DNA of 64,000 nucleotides, taken from NCBI RefSeq assembly GCF_033118175.1, contig NC_083701.1, forward strand, positions 50,419,001 through 50,483,000, given 5' to 3'. Below, one piece after another: positions 44,399-55,384 of this stretch. The stretch is from Dama dama. Lineage: Eukaryota; Chordata; Mammalia; Artiodactyla; Cervidae. Under the pieces are notes generated by a model. That model was not told the origin of the DNA. It did no database searches and saw only the letters and a list, made by a program, of their open reading frames with translations. The position numbers and the translations under genes were made by a program. The number at the start of each line of letters is the position of its first letter. Within the stretch, counting starts at the first letter, position 1.

Positions 44399-46829
44399 GC
44401 TGGTGGCAGTTAGCCTTTTCATGCAGGTGTTAAGTTGTAAGGGTGTCAGGGGGCTTGGTGATGAGCTGGGTGATGGGAGCTAACAGCAGTTGCTGAGGAT
44501 GTGCCCCTCTCATTTGGAGAAGAGAGCAAACATGTCTTCATCTATACAAGACAGACTCCCCTGTTCAGTACCGATTTCTCCAGTGGGGGGCACTCACAAG
44601 AGACTTTCGAGGCAAAAAAAAAAACAAAAGCTGCTATCCCTCAACAGGCTGATGAGTTCAGAGACTTTATTAAGTGACAGACAGACAGTTTTGCCAGAAG
44701 GTTCACGACCTTCTCCCTCCACTTACCTACTTTGAAGTCACACACTGCTGAGATTATCAGCAGCAATTCCCCATGATTCTCGCACTTCTTGATTTTCTGA
44801 ATGTCAGAAGCCACTTCCCTGTCCTGACCATTACTCTCCTAGCTCTTCTCTGGTTTTGCAGACTTTTAATTTCCTGTATTAATCCTTCCTGTCTATATAA
44901 TAGAGTGTTTCTCTTTTCCCGTTAGATCTGTCTGATACAGTAATTACTGTATTTTCTTCTAACAAACCATTGAAACTACTGCTCTCAGGAAAATAAAAGC
45001 TTCTCTTCTCAACATAATTCATATCCCTAAAATCTCAGCTTCGCTCCATCTTTTGGATAAAACTGTAGATTTGTGTATTTTAAAAGAGAGCTAAAGTGAC
45101 TTTTATCTCCACTATTACAATAGCTCTCATCATGAAAGCCTAGACTAGAGTTGATTATATTCTGACTTAGACCTCTGTTCAACATTTTCTTCTTTTTGAA
45201 TCAGTTCCCTCAACCACTTTGTATTGTGTCTATCCCGAGTGAACAGAGAATCCTCCGTGGTCATATAATTTGTCCATTACCAGGATGTGTACTTCCCATT
45301 GCCCTGGCCTACTTTCCAACAGCTTTCTGTCAAGTGTGCTGTACTTTCTGTATGTGCCCCTTGCATTATTCATCATGCTTTTCTCTTATTCAGCCTTTCT
45401 CCAGCCACACAGGCCCATTCTTCTTCCCAAAACTACTTTAATATTTTAAGATAAATTTTGGCAATTTATATTCACCTTTTTCCTCATAAAGACCACAAAT
45501 ATAAGCAATTTAGTCATTTAAATATTAGAGGGTTTGTAAGCACAAGGAAAATTGGGATAGTGAGTGGAACTCTTAAGATTTAGTGTCCTTAAAACTCCTT
45601 ATATATTGAGGGTGAGCAAACTTTTTGCTGGTATTATGTAAGTTGGCAAGCTTTTGTAAAGTGTGTACAGGCATTTCCTATGATAACTCCTAACAGCAGC
45701 TTAATAGCTCTGTTCCCATTCTATGTAGATCTCCTTTGAGACTTCCTACATGTTATTTCCACTGAGGCAGGTCATTTATAAAATCATTTAAACCATATTA
45801 GAAATTCAGGAAGAATTCCTTGTGTATAGAGGCTCTTGAGCTGTTTCTGTACACTGCTTTTTGACGTGTTTGTGATGAGGCCTTTTTTTTTTCCCCAATT
45901 TAATTCAGTTTTATTTAACAACATTGCCTAAGTATCACTCGTGACCCTGGGATACCATTATGGTCATCCCTTCCAGAAATAGTAAAAGAGATATATTTCT
46001 CCTATAAATACTTAATTTTTACTTAGCCTTTCTCTATAAAACTGAATTATTTTAACTATAAAAGCAATACATGCTTTTATATTAAAAATAAAATAAAAAT
46101 ATTTTTAAAATAAAAATGAAACACAAGAAAATATCTATGACTCCCATTCATCTCCATACCTTTGTTCCCAAATAACAAGTTTTTCATTTAATATTTTTAA
46201 ATTTTATACCACTTGCCACCATAACTTTACACCTAAACCTATACCTCTACTTATTGTTGACTTATCAAAGTTATGCAGTATCTTTTGACATCAGCAATGA
46301 AAACTATGAAATTGATGTACTTTTGTTACTTCTCATCTATCTTAGTCACTCCATTTTCCAACTGAAGTAAGTATATCATTTTTTTTTTAATTTACATATG
46401 GTACTTAAAAACTTGTTTGAAAACATTTTTATCAAGGAAGAAAATCAAGGAGTAAGTCCATATGGTAGCAAGAACTGAAGAACTTATAATAAAAACAGTA
46501 TCAATCTCTCCTGATTACCCTGCCGGGGACATTCTAAAATAATTTGTATTTTCAGTTTTCTGGGTGCTGTTACTTTAGCAATTCTAGATAAATAAATATA
46601 TACCTTTATTTTGTATATATATTTTAGATAATATGTATTGACTCTCTGGAAAAAAAAAATAATATCTCACTCTCTCACATGACCCTCTTTCTTTTCTTTG
46701 TTTCCTCCTATTGGAAAAAGAGGAAGAGAGAAAGAAAGAGGGAACAATGCCTTGAAAGTCAATGAAGAAAGTTATGCCAAAGAGAAGCGGGTAACCAACA
46801 GGGTAATATAGCATAGTAGAGTAATGAGA
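44399..46829. other. Unassigned intronic DNA
   Basis: No clear repeat or gene. The 81-codon frames at 44490-44735 and 45196-45441 lack recognisable domains and sit in ordinary intron. The text near 46060-46200 recalls an old interspersed repeat that I cannot name. A purine-rich patch lies at 46716-46745. Confidence 0.4.
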
Positions 46830-47290
46830 GAAGGACTAAGAATTTATTATTGACTCTTATAAGAAGAAAGACATTGGTGTTTATTACAGTAGCAGTCTTT
46901 ATGGAGTTTTTGGGAAAGAGGTTGACTAGAATGCTTTTAAGAGAGAGTAGGTGGTGAGGAATTGGAGACATGGATTATTGACTGTTCATTTTAGAGGACT
47001 GACTGCAAAAAAAAAAAAATGCTAGAGAAATGGAATTGTAGTTAGGGAAACAGAATCAAGAGAAGTATTATTTTAAAATTCAGAAAAACAACACCATTTC
47101 TGAAACATGATAGGTATGAACATAGAGATTAAGAACAATTATGATGTAGTAGAAAGAAAAGAGAATAGCTAGAATGATGTCCTTGATTAGGAGAAAGCAT
47201 AGATGATCTAGTGCTCAAGCAAGTAGGTGATGGTAAGTGGATAAATTAATTGATGTGCTTCTATCTCAAGAGTCAGTAATTTTTAGCCAA
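46830..47290 (+). repeat. Ancient mammalian interspersed repeat (LINE-like)
   Basis: GGAGTTTTTGGGAAAGAGGT, then ATGATGTCCTTGATTAGGAG and GATGATCTAGTGCTCAAGCA match, in order, a later part of the same old family as 28500-29210. Confidence 0.4.
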
Positions 47291-47449
47291 AGTAGAGTTT
47301 TTAAATAAGAATGGAGAGAAAGCTTATAGACATAACTTCATGTATGTTTTCAGGTAGAGCATTTTTAGTAAACATCAGAATAACTTTTCTTTTTAAACAA
47401 TAAAAACTATTATTTTTATTAGCCTTCTGTCAGTAGAACACTTTTTTTT

Positions 47450-47508
47450 AAGCTGGAGCCCCTTATACAGAGTGAAGTAAGCCAGAAAGATAAAGAATAT
47501 TACAGCAT
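47450..47508 (+). mobile_element. 60-bp internal sliver of L1 ORF2
   Basis: AGCTGGAGCCCCTTATACAG through to CAGCATACTAA is almost identical to 40548-40609 inside the L1 at 40304-41003. It has neither the L1 3' end nor a poly(A) tail. Confidence 0.9.
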
Positions 47509-47554
47509 ACTAAGCTTGAATTTGCTATAGAAAAAATCAAATTGTTTAGCACAA

Positions 47555-47945
47555 TCAAAGCCCTGTCACTGGCTCTCTGATTTCATCTCATACTTCCCTA
47601 CCTTTGGATCATTCTGTTTCAGTCACCATGGCCTTTTAGTTGTTATATGAACATGCAAAGTACCTACATGCCTTAAGGATTCATATTTACTGTTCTCTCA
47701 TTCTGCATATAGTCTTATATTTCATGTATTCTCACTGTTAAACAATTTACTGTCATAAACAAAGCACCTATGTTCTCTAATTTCCTGCATTGTTTTACTT
47801 CACAGAATTTATCACCATCAAGAAATTATGTGTTTCACTTATTTGTGTAAAAACTTTCTCCTCCCATATGAATATATAGAAGCAGGAGTTTTAGTCTTTT
47901 TGATCTGTTTCTATGTTCCCAGTACTAAGAATGATGTCTTAGTCA
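47555..47945 (+). repeat. L2-like relic
   Basis: AATCAAAGCCCTGTCACTGG, a CACCATGGCCTTTTAGTTG block, and TTACTTCACAGAATTTATCA follow the old LINE consensus order seen at 54300-54720. A Bov-tA begins at its right end. Confidence 0.4.
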
Positions 47946-47948
47946 TAC

Positions 47949-48160
47949 ACGGGCTTCCCAGGTGGTGCAGTGGAAAAGAATCCACCTGCCAGTGCAGGAG
48001 ATGCAAGAGATGTGCGTTCGATTCAGTGATCCCCAAGAGGAGGAAATGGCAACCCACTCCAGTATTCTTGTCTTAAAAATTCCATGGACAGAGGACCCTG
48101 GTGGGCTACTGTCCCTGAGGTCACAGAGTTGGACATGACCGAGTAAACACACATGCATAC
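47949..48160 (+). mobile_element. Bov-tA SINE
   Basis: GGGCTTCCCAGGTGGTGCAG head to ACATGACCGAGTAAACACAC tail. A short deletion affects the head-body junction (GATTCAGTGATCCCCAAG). Confidence 0.9.
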
Positions 48161-49168
48161 ATGATAGTCAATAAAATTATGGAATCAAGTTAATATTTAT
48201 TATGATTTCTAGAAAACTTACTCAACAATTACAGATTCCTTTTTTTAACATCACATAAGGTTGTTCTTGTGCCATGAATGGATTTTGTTTTGGTTTTGTA
48301 ACAGATATCATACTCTCTTTACCTCCTTATGTGATTGCAGAAAGCTCATTTTTAGTATCCTCTTTATGAATTGTATTGTCAGGAGGTTTTTTTTTTTTTT
48401 TTTTTTTTTTCCATTCAACATGCTTGTAAACTGCTTATGAATAGTTATTGCTAGATATTTTCATTCCTTTCTGTTTTTGATTCACAGTAACGTACTACCT
48501 AATCCTCTGCCCTGGGTGAATTCTAATTTTCGAGTAACATTCTGTAGTGTTTGTCTGTGACCATCAGGGAAAGATGTTAGTTTTCTCTTGGTAGGAGGAA
48601 GGTCTCTTGGCAAGGTCTGAGTTTTCAATAGAGCTGTGAATAGACCATCCCTTTTCTTTTTTGGATCAAAAAGAATATTAAACTTGCTATATAAAACCAG
48701 TCAATATCCACTCCCCAACTCCCTGGTTTTAGCTACTGAGGAATATTGCTGTCTAACTACAACATGGGCTACAGTGCTACACGGTAACATTTATTTATTG
48801 AATAAACTCAATATGTGTGTTTCTTCTATCCCAAAGACTAATTTTAACTTTTGAAGTGTTTTGTTATTATTGTTATTTTTTACTATTTCTTCCAAAACTC
48901 GTTAGGACTTTTACCCTAACGAGTAACGAAAAAAAAAAAAAAAAAAAAAAAACTGTAGGAAAGCAAGGGCCACCAGTTTCTAGTATAGATGCTATATTGT
49001 ACTTAACTGGTTTTTATCTCTCTCTCCTTTTTTATTTGCAATAAATGTGTGCGTAATCAATCTAAATGAGAATTGTATATTATACTCCTCCTCTGTAGCC
49101 AACCAACACAAACCAATTATGTTTGTATTGCTCACTAGTTTAGATGGCATGGTGATATAACTAATATT
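48161..49168. other. Unique intronic DNA with opposed T24 and A24 runs
   Basis: The 24-nt thymine run (48387-48410) and 24-nt adenine run (48929-48952) lie 518 bp apart. No retrotransposon body is attached to either. Confidence 0.5.
48897..48952. repeat. 10-bp perfect hairpin next to an A24 run
   Basis: ACTCGTTAGG (48897-48906) pairs perfectly with CCTAACGAGT (48915-48924) across an 8-nt loop. The A-run starts four bases later at 48929. Confidence 0.85.
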
Positions 49169-49385
49169 TGTTCTTGCTCAGTGCTCCTTGTGACTCTATG
49201 GGCTATAGCCTGCTAGGCTCTTCTGTCCATGGGATTCTCCAGGTAAGGACACTGGAGTAGTTTGCCACTTCCTTCTCCAGGGGATTGTCCCAACTGAGAG
49301 ATCAAATTCACATTTCTTTAGCTCTCCTGCATTGGCAGGTGGATTCTTTACTGGATTCTTTACTGCTACCACCACCCGGGAACCA
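49169..49385 (-). mobile_element. Bov-tA SINE
   Basis: Minus-strand copy ending in ACCACCACCCGGGAACC, with an internal tandem duplication GGATTCTTTACT near 49342-49365 and a small insertion (ACATTTCTTTAGCT). Confidence 0.85.
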
Positions 49386-49418
49386 TTCGTCTTGTAGCAA
49401 TTCATAATAAAAATAGAT

Positions 49419-50207
49419 ATGCCCTTCAGTTCACGATGACACAACCCATATAGCAGAAAGCTAAGAGGAACTAAAGAGCCTCTTGATGAAAGTGAAACAG
49501 GAGAGTGAAAAAGTTGGCTTTAAACTCAACATTCAAAAAACTAAGATCATGGCATCCAGTCCCATCACTTTATGGCAAATAGGTGGGGAAACAATGGAAA
49601 CAGTGAGAGACTACTTTCTTGGGCTCCAGAATCACTGCAGATGGTGACTGCAGCCATGAAGTTAAAAGACACTTACTCCTTGGAAGAAAAGCTATGAACA
49701 ACCCAGACAGCGTATTAAAACCAGAGACATCACTTTGCCAACAAAGGTCCATCTAGTCAAAGCTGTGGTTTTTCCAATAATCATGTATGGATGTAAGAGT
49801 TGAGCACTGAAACTGAATACTGAAGAATTGATGCTTTTGAACCGCTGTGTTGGAGAACTCTTGAGAGTCCCTTGTACTGCAAGGAGATCAAACTGGTGAA
49901 TTCTAAAAGAAATCAACTCTGAGTATTCATTGGAAGGACTGATGCTGAAGCTGATGCTTTGGCCGCCTGATAGGAAGAACTGACTCATTGGAAGAGCCCC
50001 TGATTCTGGGGAAGATTGAAGGCAGGAGGAGAAGGGGATGACAGAAGATGACATGGTTGGATGGCATCACCAACTTGAGGGACAGGAGTTTGAGCAAACT
50101 CTGGAAGTTGGTAATGGACAGGGAAGCCTGGCATGGTGAAGTGCATGTGGTCACAAAGAGTTGGACATGACTGAGTGACTGAACTGAAATGATGCCCTTC
50201 AATTCAC
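49419..50207 (+). mobile_element. BovB LINE, 3' 0.76 kb, with TSD
   Basis: A 16-bp direct repeat (ATGCCCTTCAGTTCAC at 49419-49434, ATGCCCTTCAATTCAC at 50192-50207, one difference) flanks BovB at 49435-50191. The body runs from just after the RT palm to the tail (GAGTGACTGAACTGAA). Several small deletions break every frame, so it is an older copy than 31401-32013. Confidence 0.92.
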
Positions 50208-50664
50208 AATTTCCAGCATATATTTGATTTTCTTCTGGTTGCTCTTTATTGAAGCATATTTATGTTATTTTTATCTGCAAATTAGCAGAAAAAAGTCAAT
50301 TCTTCTTAAAATATAATCAATAAGCAATTCATTTTAAACATTTTTGCTGACAAGTGTTAATAAATGAAAATCATGATTCATCAGAAGCCCATCCAAAATG
50401 TACTATTTGATTTCAACATGAAGTGCAATACATGTCATTAACAAAATATTTTACACTATCAGTTAACTTATAATTTTCTAAAAGATTAACTTTAGACAGG
50501 ATCTATTTTGAGTCTAACAAGGTACTTCATTTTCATTTTGGTGGCTATAAAGCCCTTATTTTGTTGTTGTTTTCTGTCTATAAATGGAAGAGAAATTGAT
50601 AGATTTTTCTTATAATCTGCCTTCACCAAAAATTTCTTAACAATGATTATTTATAGATGCATAC
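50208..50664. other. Unique intronic DNA
   Basis: AT-rich, nothing recognised. Confidence 0.4.
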
Positions 50665-50855
50665 AGCAAAACTCTCAGACTCTGGAACAAGATCTCCTGG
50701 AGTTAGAATCCTGGCTCTGCTCACAGTGTGACTATAGTTAAGTTACTTTTCTTTTCTGGTCTCTGGTTTTCCTCTTCTGTAAATAGATGATGAAACCAAT
50801 CTGCTTTGATTGATGTGATGACTAAGGTTAAATAAAATAATATCTGTAAGTGAAA
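50665..50855 (-). mobile_element. MIR SINE
   Basis: Reverse MIR: GGAGTTAGAATCCTGGCTCT, TTAAGTTACTTTTCTTTTCT and TTTCCTCTTCTGTAAATAGA in the expected order. An A-run follows. Confidence 0.65.
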
Positions 50856-52059
50856 AAAAAAAAAGATTAACTTTAAAATTTCTTCAGTCTTTTCAAACCA
50901 AACTACCAGTGATTTCAGAAGAATTTTTTCTATTTCTTTTTAGTAAACAGAGTATAAAGTCATGGTCTACCTCAGTTTTAGCATTAATTTAGATGGCCTC
51001 CATTAGAAATTATGTTCAACAAGGTCTGGGAATTTGTCCTGTGACACATAACAGTTTCTGACTTATAATAGGTAATCAATAAATACTCATTGAATAAAAA
51101 TTTTCTGAGCAAACACAATACTCTGTGTCTTAATTTTCTTTTCTTTAACAAGAAGGAATTTAATGGGGATATCCAGGATTAGCATTCAAGATATTTTTCT
51201 GATAAAATTAGAGAAATAGTCTAAGAATCTGTTCTTAGACCTGACAACTGAAAAATAAATGTTCAGAATTCTACTAGTCTATTTAAGCAAGTGAAGATAA
51301 TTAAATTCATTTTCATTGGTATTAAATTAATTTATCTATACACTTAGTTTTTATTCTCATTTTCAGTTGGAAGTTAGAGACACACTTGTACAATATTTGT
51401 ATGCATTTAATAGTCATAAAATATGATTTGACTACATATGTCACAGATTCTTATTTACTTATTTTTAAATTTTTTGTAGTGTCTTAAAATATAATTTCAT
51501 TAAGGAAAAATAAGCTTTTTCTAGAATAATAGTCCAGAAGCCTGACATTTATGTCCTTTAGTTTTCATCATTATGACCTAATGTTATATTTGGTAAACAT
51601 ATCACAGCTAATGTATATTTGTCTCTCCTGAATTTTAAAAAGCACATTTCAATTCCCCAGGCTAGAAATTTTATTCTTTAAATGATTCACAGTGCCTCTG
51701 GCCACACTTAGAATTTCGATTGCAAAGGAATATTCAATCTTTCAGTTAATAGCACTCAACCTACTGAATATTTAATTATTGTCCTTAAAATATAAACAGC
51801 TGGAAATATTTTCCTCCAAAAGGGAAATATTCTTTTTCTATTCTCTTATGATGGTAATATGTTTTATTTTAATTATAATATTTACTATTAACAAAGAAGA
51901 TTGAACATGTTTTGCAGTTTGATTATAATTTATTTATGAAATGTTACTACAAAGAAAAGAAGATTAACTTCCTATATGTAACACATTAAAAGAGGAAGTG
52001 TAGCCAAGGACAGAGTGTTGCCTGAGCCTGGGCTACGTATACATAGTCAACCTCATATC
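50856..52059. other. Unique intronic DNA with a short relic
   Basis: The piece 51030-51105 (TTATAATAGGTAATCAATAA, ATACTCATTGAATAAA) looks like the end of an old MIR- or LINE-type relic. The rest is unassigned. Confidence 0.4.
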
Positions 52060-52255
52060 CTGATTCTTGATTCAACTCTACTAAGGTCTACTAACTCAAG
52101 CTGTGTGATCTTGGAAAAGGTCAAGATAAACCTTTTTTTCAGCTTTAAGACGGGGCAAATATAAGATTTCTTTCATAGGGTTATAAAATAAAATGAGCTA
52201 AATACATATAAAGCACATAGTGTAATTCTAGAGAAAAAATAAGCATTATTTATCT
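52060..52255 (-). mobile_element. MIR SINE
   Basis: Reverse MIR: CAAGCTGTGTGATCTTGGAA, TTAAGACGGGGCAAATATAA and AAATACATATAAAGCACATA. Confidence 0.6.
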
Positions 52256-52559
52256 TATTATTATTATGTATTATTGAGTGATATGTATATGATCAGTAAT
52301 ATATATCTGAGTATTCTCAAAGAGCACTGCTTTTAGTTACAATATGGGGAAAAATTTTTTTTTAAAGCTGTCCCAAATGCACTTGGGGATTTATTCATCT
52401 ATTATCAACTTCACTAACTTGAAAATGGAAGCTGTATTGCTAAAACAAAGGCAAGAGGACAAATGACTAAATTTTTAGGCAACTGACTTAGGAAAAAATT
52501 TTAAAAGTATACATGCATACAGATTATAGAACCTTGAGAAGAAAATATTGAAAGGAGGG
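52256..52559. other. Unique intronic DNA
   Basis: Nothing recognised. Confidence 0.4.
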
Positions 52560-52712
52560 GAAAGTGAAAGTGAAGTTGCTCAGTCGTGTCTGACTCTTTG
52601 TGACCCGGTGGACTCTAGCCTACGAGGCTCCTCAGATTGAACCTGGCTCTCCCACATTGCAGGCAGACGCTTTAACCTCTGAGCCTCTGAGGGAAGGGAA
52701 GGGAAGCCCTAT
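52560..52712 (-). mobile_element. Bov-tA SINE with internal deletion
   Basis: Tail at left (GAAAGTGAAGTTGCTCAGTC), head at right. About 60 bp of the BovA middle are missing between GGCTCCTC and AGATTGAACC. The head end carries a GGGAA triplication. Confidence 0.85.
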
Positions 52713-52735
52713 TGAACACTTTAATAGACTACAGG

Positions 52736-52953
52736 CTTCGCAGGTGATGCTAGCGGTAAAGTACCTGCCTTCCAATGCAGGGGACTTAAGAGACTCTGGT
52801 TCAGTCCTTGGGTGGCGAAGATCCCCTGGGGAAGGGCATGGCAACCCACTCCAGTATTCTTGCCTGGAGAGTCCCGTGGACAGGGAACTTGGTGGGCTAC
52901 CATTCATAGGGTCACAAAAAGTCGGACACAACTGAAGCAACTGAGCATACACG
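52736..52953 (+). mobile_element. Bov-tA SINE
   Basis: Complete plus-strand copy from GCTTCGCAGGTGATGCTAGC to ACTGAGCATACACG. It faces the deleted copy head to head with only about 24 bp between. Confidence 0.9.
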
Positions 52954-54299
52954 TAGTGTAAAAGTAGCGTTTATATGCACTGGGAAGCAAAAACAAAATA
53001 TGTGACTTTCTTCATTGTGATATTTTTCTGGAAACAAACTGGCATTATCTGTGAGATATGCCTATAAACAATTTGGAGGAGGAGCTGACTGGATATGGTT
53101 TTCTGGGAATGAGTGCCAGAGTACTACATGGGTAGCTACTAACTCTGGCACAGTCAAGAGGGTAGGGCATTAAGCAGCATTCTCTGAAAACCCTAAAGGC
53201 AAAGGCACGGCACTGTAACCAAAGCAAGAGACCATAGAGCCAAGGATAGGAAGCTTCTTCCATTGCATTTGCTTTTCAACACCCATAAAGCTTGAAAAGT
53301 GGTTGCTGTAATAATGCTGGGAGGTGGAGGGGGAAAACCCATCTCTGTAAAATCTTTACTGGTCAACAGAAAAAAAAATCAGTCAAAAGCATCAGGAGAT
53401 CAGTATTTTCCTTCTGCCAGATATCTTGCAATTCACCTAATTGTTCTAATCTAATTAGCATACAGAAGTATAGCTGCAAGGGGACCTGGTTTCTAGTTTA
53501 CCTTTTCGCTGTATCTTTCTGGATCCTGCTACACCGAAAAGGTAAACTAGAAATTTGTGGGGATAAACAATGAAAGCCACTTGTGACCATATCACCACAC
53601 TGATATGTTTTCCCTAGGAAAAGAAAAATGGTTACTAATTTTAAAAAATCAGCAAAATTTTCCTGTAGTTCTTATTCCTTTCTCATTTTCCTGTTGTGAT
53701 TTAGGAGCTAAGCATGTTCTTAGAAGTCATATTAAGGCATTTTAAATATCTGTTATAAAATAAGTAACCTACATTGTCTATAGTCATTTTATTAACTATT
53801 ATCAGTGCTGGAGTCTGAAGTTTTTCAGTAGAACATAAACATATTTGAAGTCTGTAAAAATGAAACCAGCTTTAAAATATGAAAAGAAAACCTGGAATTC
53901 ATGTTAGTCAGTTTTCATTTGGATATCTGTACAGATTCACCTTATAAAAACTTTATTAATTATGCAATTTCATATTCAAAACAGGTTTATTACTATGAAA
54001 GCAATATGTTGGTTAAAATTCTTGTTTTCTAAGCATTCTTGAGTGTCCATGATGATTTAAAAAAAAAAATTGTAGCCAACTGTATAATAAATTATATAGT
54101 ATTAAAAGAGTCAAAGTCAGTATTATACAAATCTTACCTTTTAAGGAAAATACATGCATAACACATCCTGTCATGTATCATGTAATAATTTAGGATATAT
54201 GGCATGTGATTGAGATTTTTTTCATTTTAAATAAACATAAGCTTACTAACAAATTAAGTCGATTTGCAATTTATCAATTTTCCCGTGTATGTTCTATAA
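52954..54299. other. Unassigned intronic DNA
   Basis: The part 53060-53280 is less AT-rich and could be an old repeat, but I cannot name it. An A-run is at 54059-54069. No gene recognised. Confidence 0.4.
53490..53553. repeat. Perfect 19-bp inverted repeat, 26-nt loop
   Basis: The arm TTTCTAGTTTACCTTTTCG at 53490-53508 is matched exactly in reverse complement at 53535-53553. Two further G-T wobbles could extend the stem. It lies in unique sequence. It does not look like either end of a transposon I know. Confidence 0.9.
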
Positions 54300-54720
54300 T
54301 AACTGATCAGGCTCAGCTCTATAAGGCTGTGCTCACTTTTGCTTCAACTACCGTATGTACTGTATCCTCTATTTGATTCCTGACACACACCATCTTCAGA
54401 GTTATATTTCTAAATCAAAGATGTGGTCAGGTCATTTCCCTGCTTGAAAACCTTCAATAGCTTCGCGATGTGCCCAGGATAAATCTAGGCTCCTCAGCCT
54501 GTCTTCTGAACCACTTGCTCTAGTCAGACCAGTCTGCACACATTTCCTGCAGTACACCTTACCATTCCTGTCCCTGTCCTTGTTTTTGTGATGCTATCTG
54601 CACTTGGAAAGCTGTCTTTATTCTCATTTGTCTGACTATTCTTAACCTTTTAAATCACCTAATTCTGTGAGGTTTTATTGCATCGTCTATGCCCAAAGTC
54701 ATCCCTCCATTTTATTTGGT
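54300..54720 (+). repeat. L2-like relic
   Basis: The clearest copy of this old repeat in the window: TCATTTCCCTGCTTGAAAAC, CCTTCAATAGCTTCGCGATG, GATAAATCTAGGCTCCTCAG, then a GCACTTGGAAAGCTG block. Confidence 0.5.
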
Positions 54721-55078
54721 AATTAAAAGTAAGTAACCAACTAAATAGGATGAAGTAATGGAAAACATAATTCTTATGCTAAAGACAGTTCTTTCTGTCC
54801 TTTTAATTCTCCATTTGAAATCATGAGTTATCATGATTTTTTTAATTATAATAATTCAGTCAATTAAGGGTTTTAAATTTGTTAATGTATTTAGTGAGAG
54901 ATAAATCCTATATTTTAGTAACAGGAGGTATTCCTCCAGTGTTTTTCACTTAAAGGAATGAGTTTTAAAAAAAAGGAATGAGTTAAAAGTCAGAAATAAA
55001 TTACTTAGTTTGAAGTGCACTATTAGAATATCTATGCATTAATATATCCAAAAATGACATGGGAATTATGTATTGAGT
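54721..55078. other. Unique intronic DNA
   Basis: Contains a short tandem echo of AAAGGAATGAGTT at 54953-54985. Confidence 0.4.
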
Positions 55079-55245
55079 GTGCATGCATGCATACTAAGTT
55101 GCTTCAGTCGTGTCCAACTCTTTGCAACCCAGTGGACTGTAGCCCGCCAGGTTCCTCTGTCCATGGAATTCTCCAGGCAAAAATACTAGAGTGGGCCGCC
55201 ATGCACTCCTAGGGGATCTTCCCAACCCAGGAATCAAACCCCATA
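55079..55245 (-). mobile_element. Bov-tA SINE, 5'-truncated
   Basis: Tail at left (GCATGCATGCATACTAAGTT), BovA body, then GGGATCTTCCCAACCCAGG. The tRNA head stops after AATCAAACCCC. Confidence 0.85.
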
Positions 55246-55384
55246 TTTGGCATATTCCAGGAGGCATGCAAAATCAAACCAAGTATTTATCACAGTGACT
55301 TTTATTAATATAATGAAAGCATTGTGGGGGAAAAGCATATAGTAAAGATAATTTATTTTCTCTTTAAAGAAACTTTTTAAAAAC

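Noticed and set aside
44490..45441. Two 81-codon frames as further exons of the host gene
   Set aside because: Neither shows CUB or sushi cysteine spacing, nor convincing splice sites at the edges.
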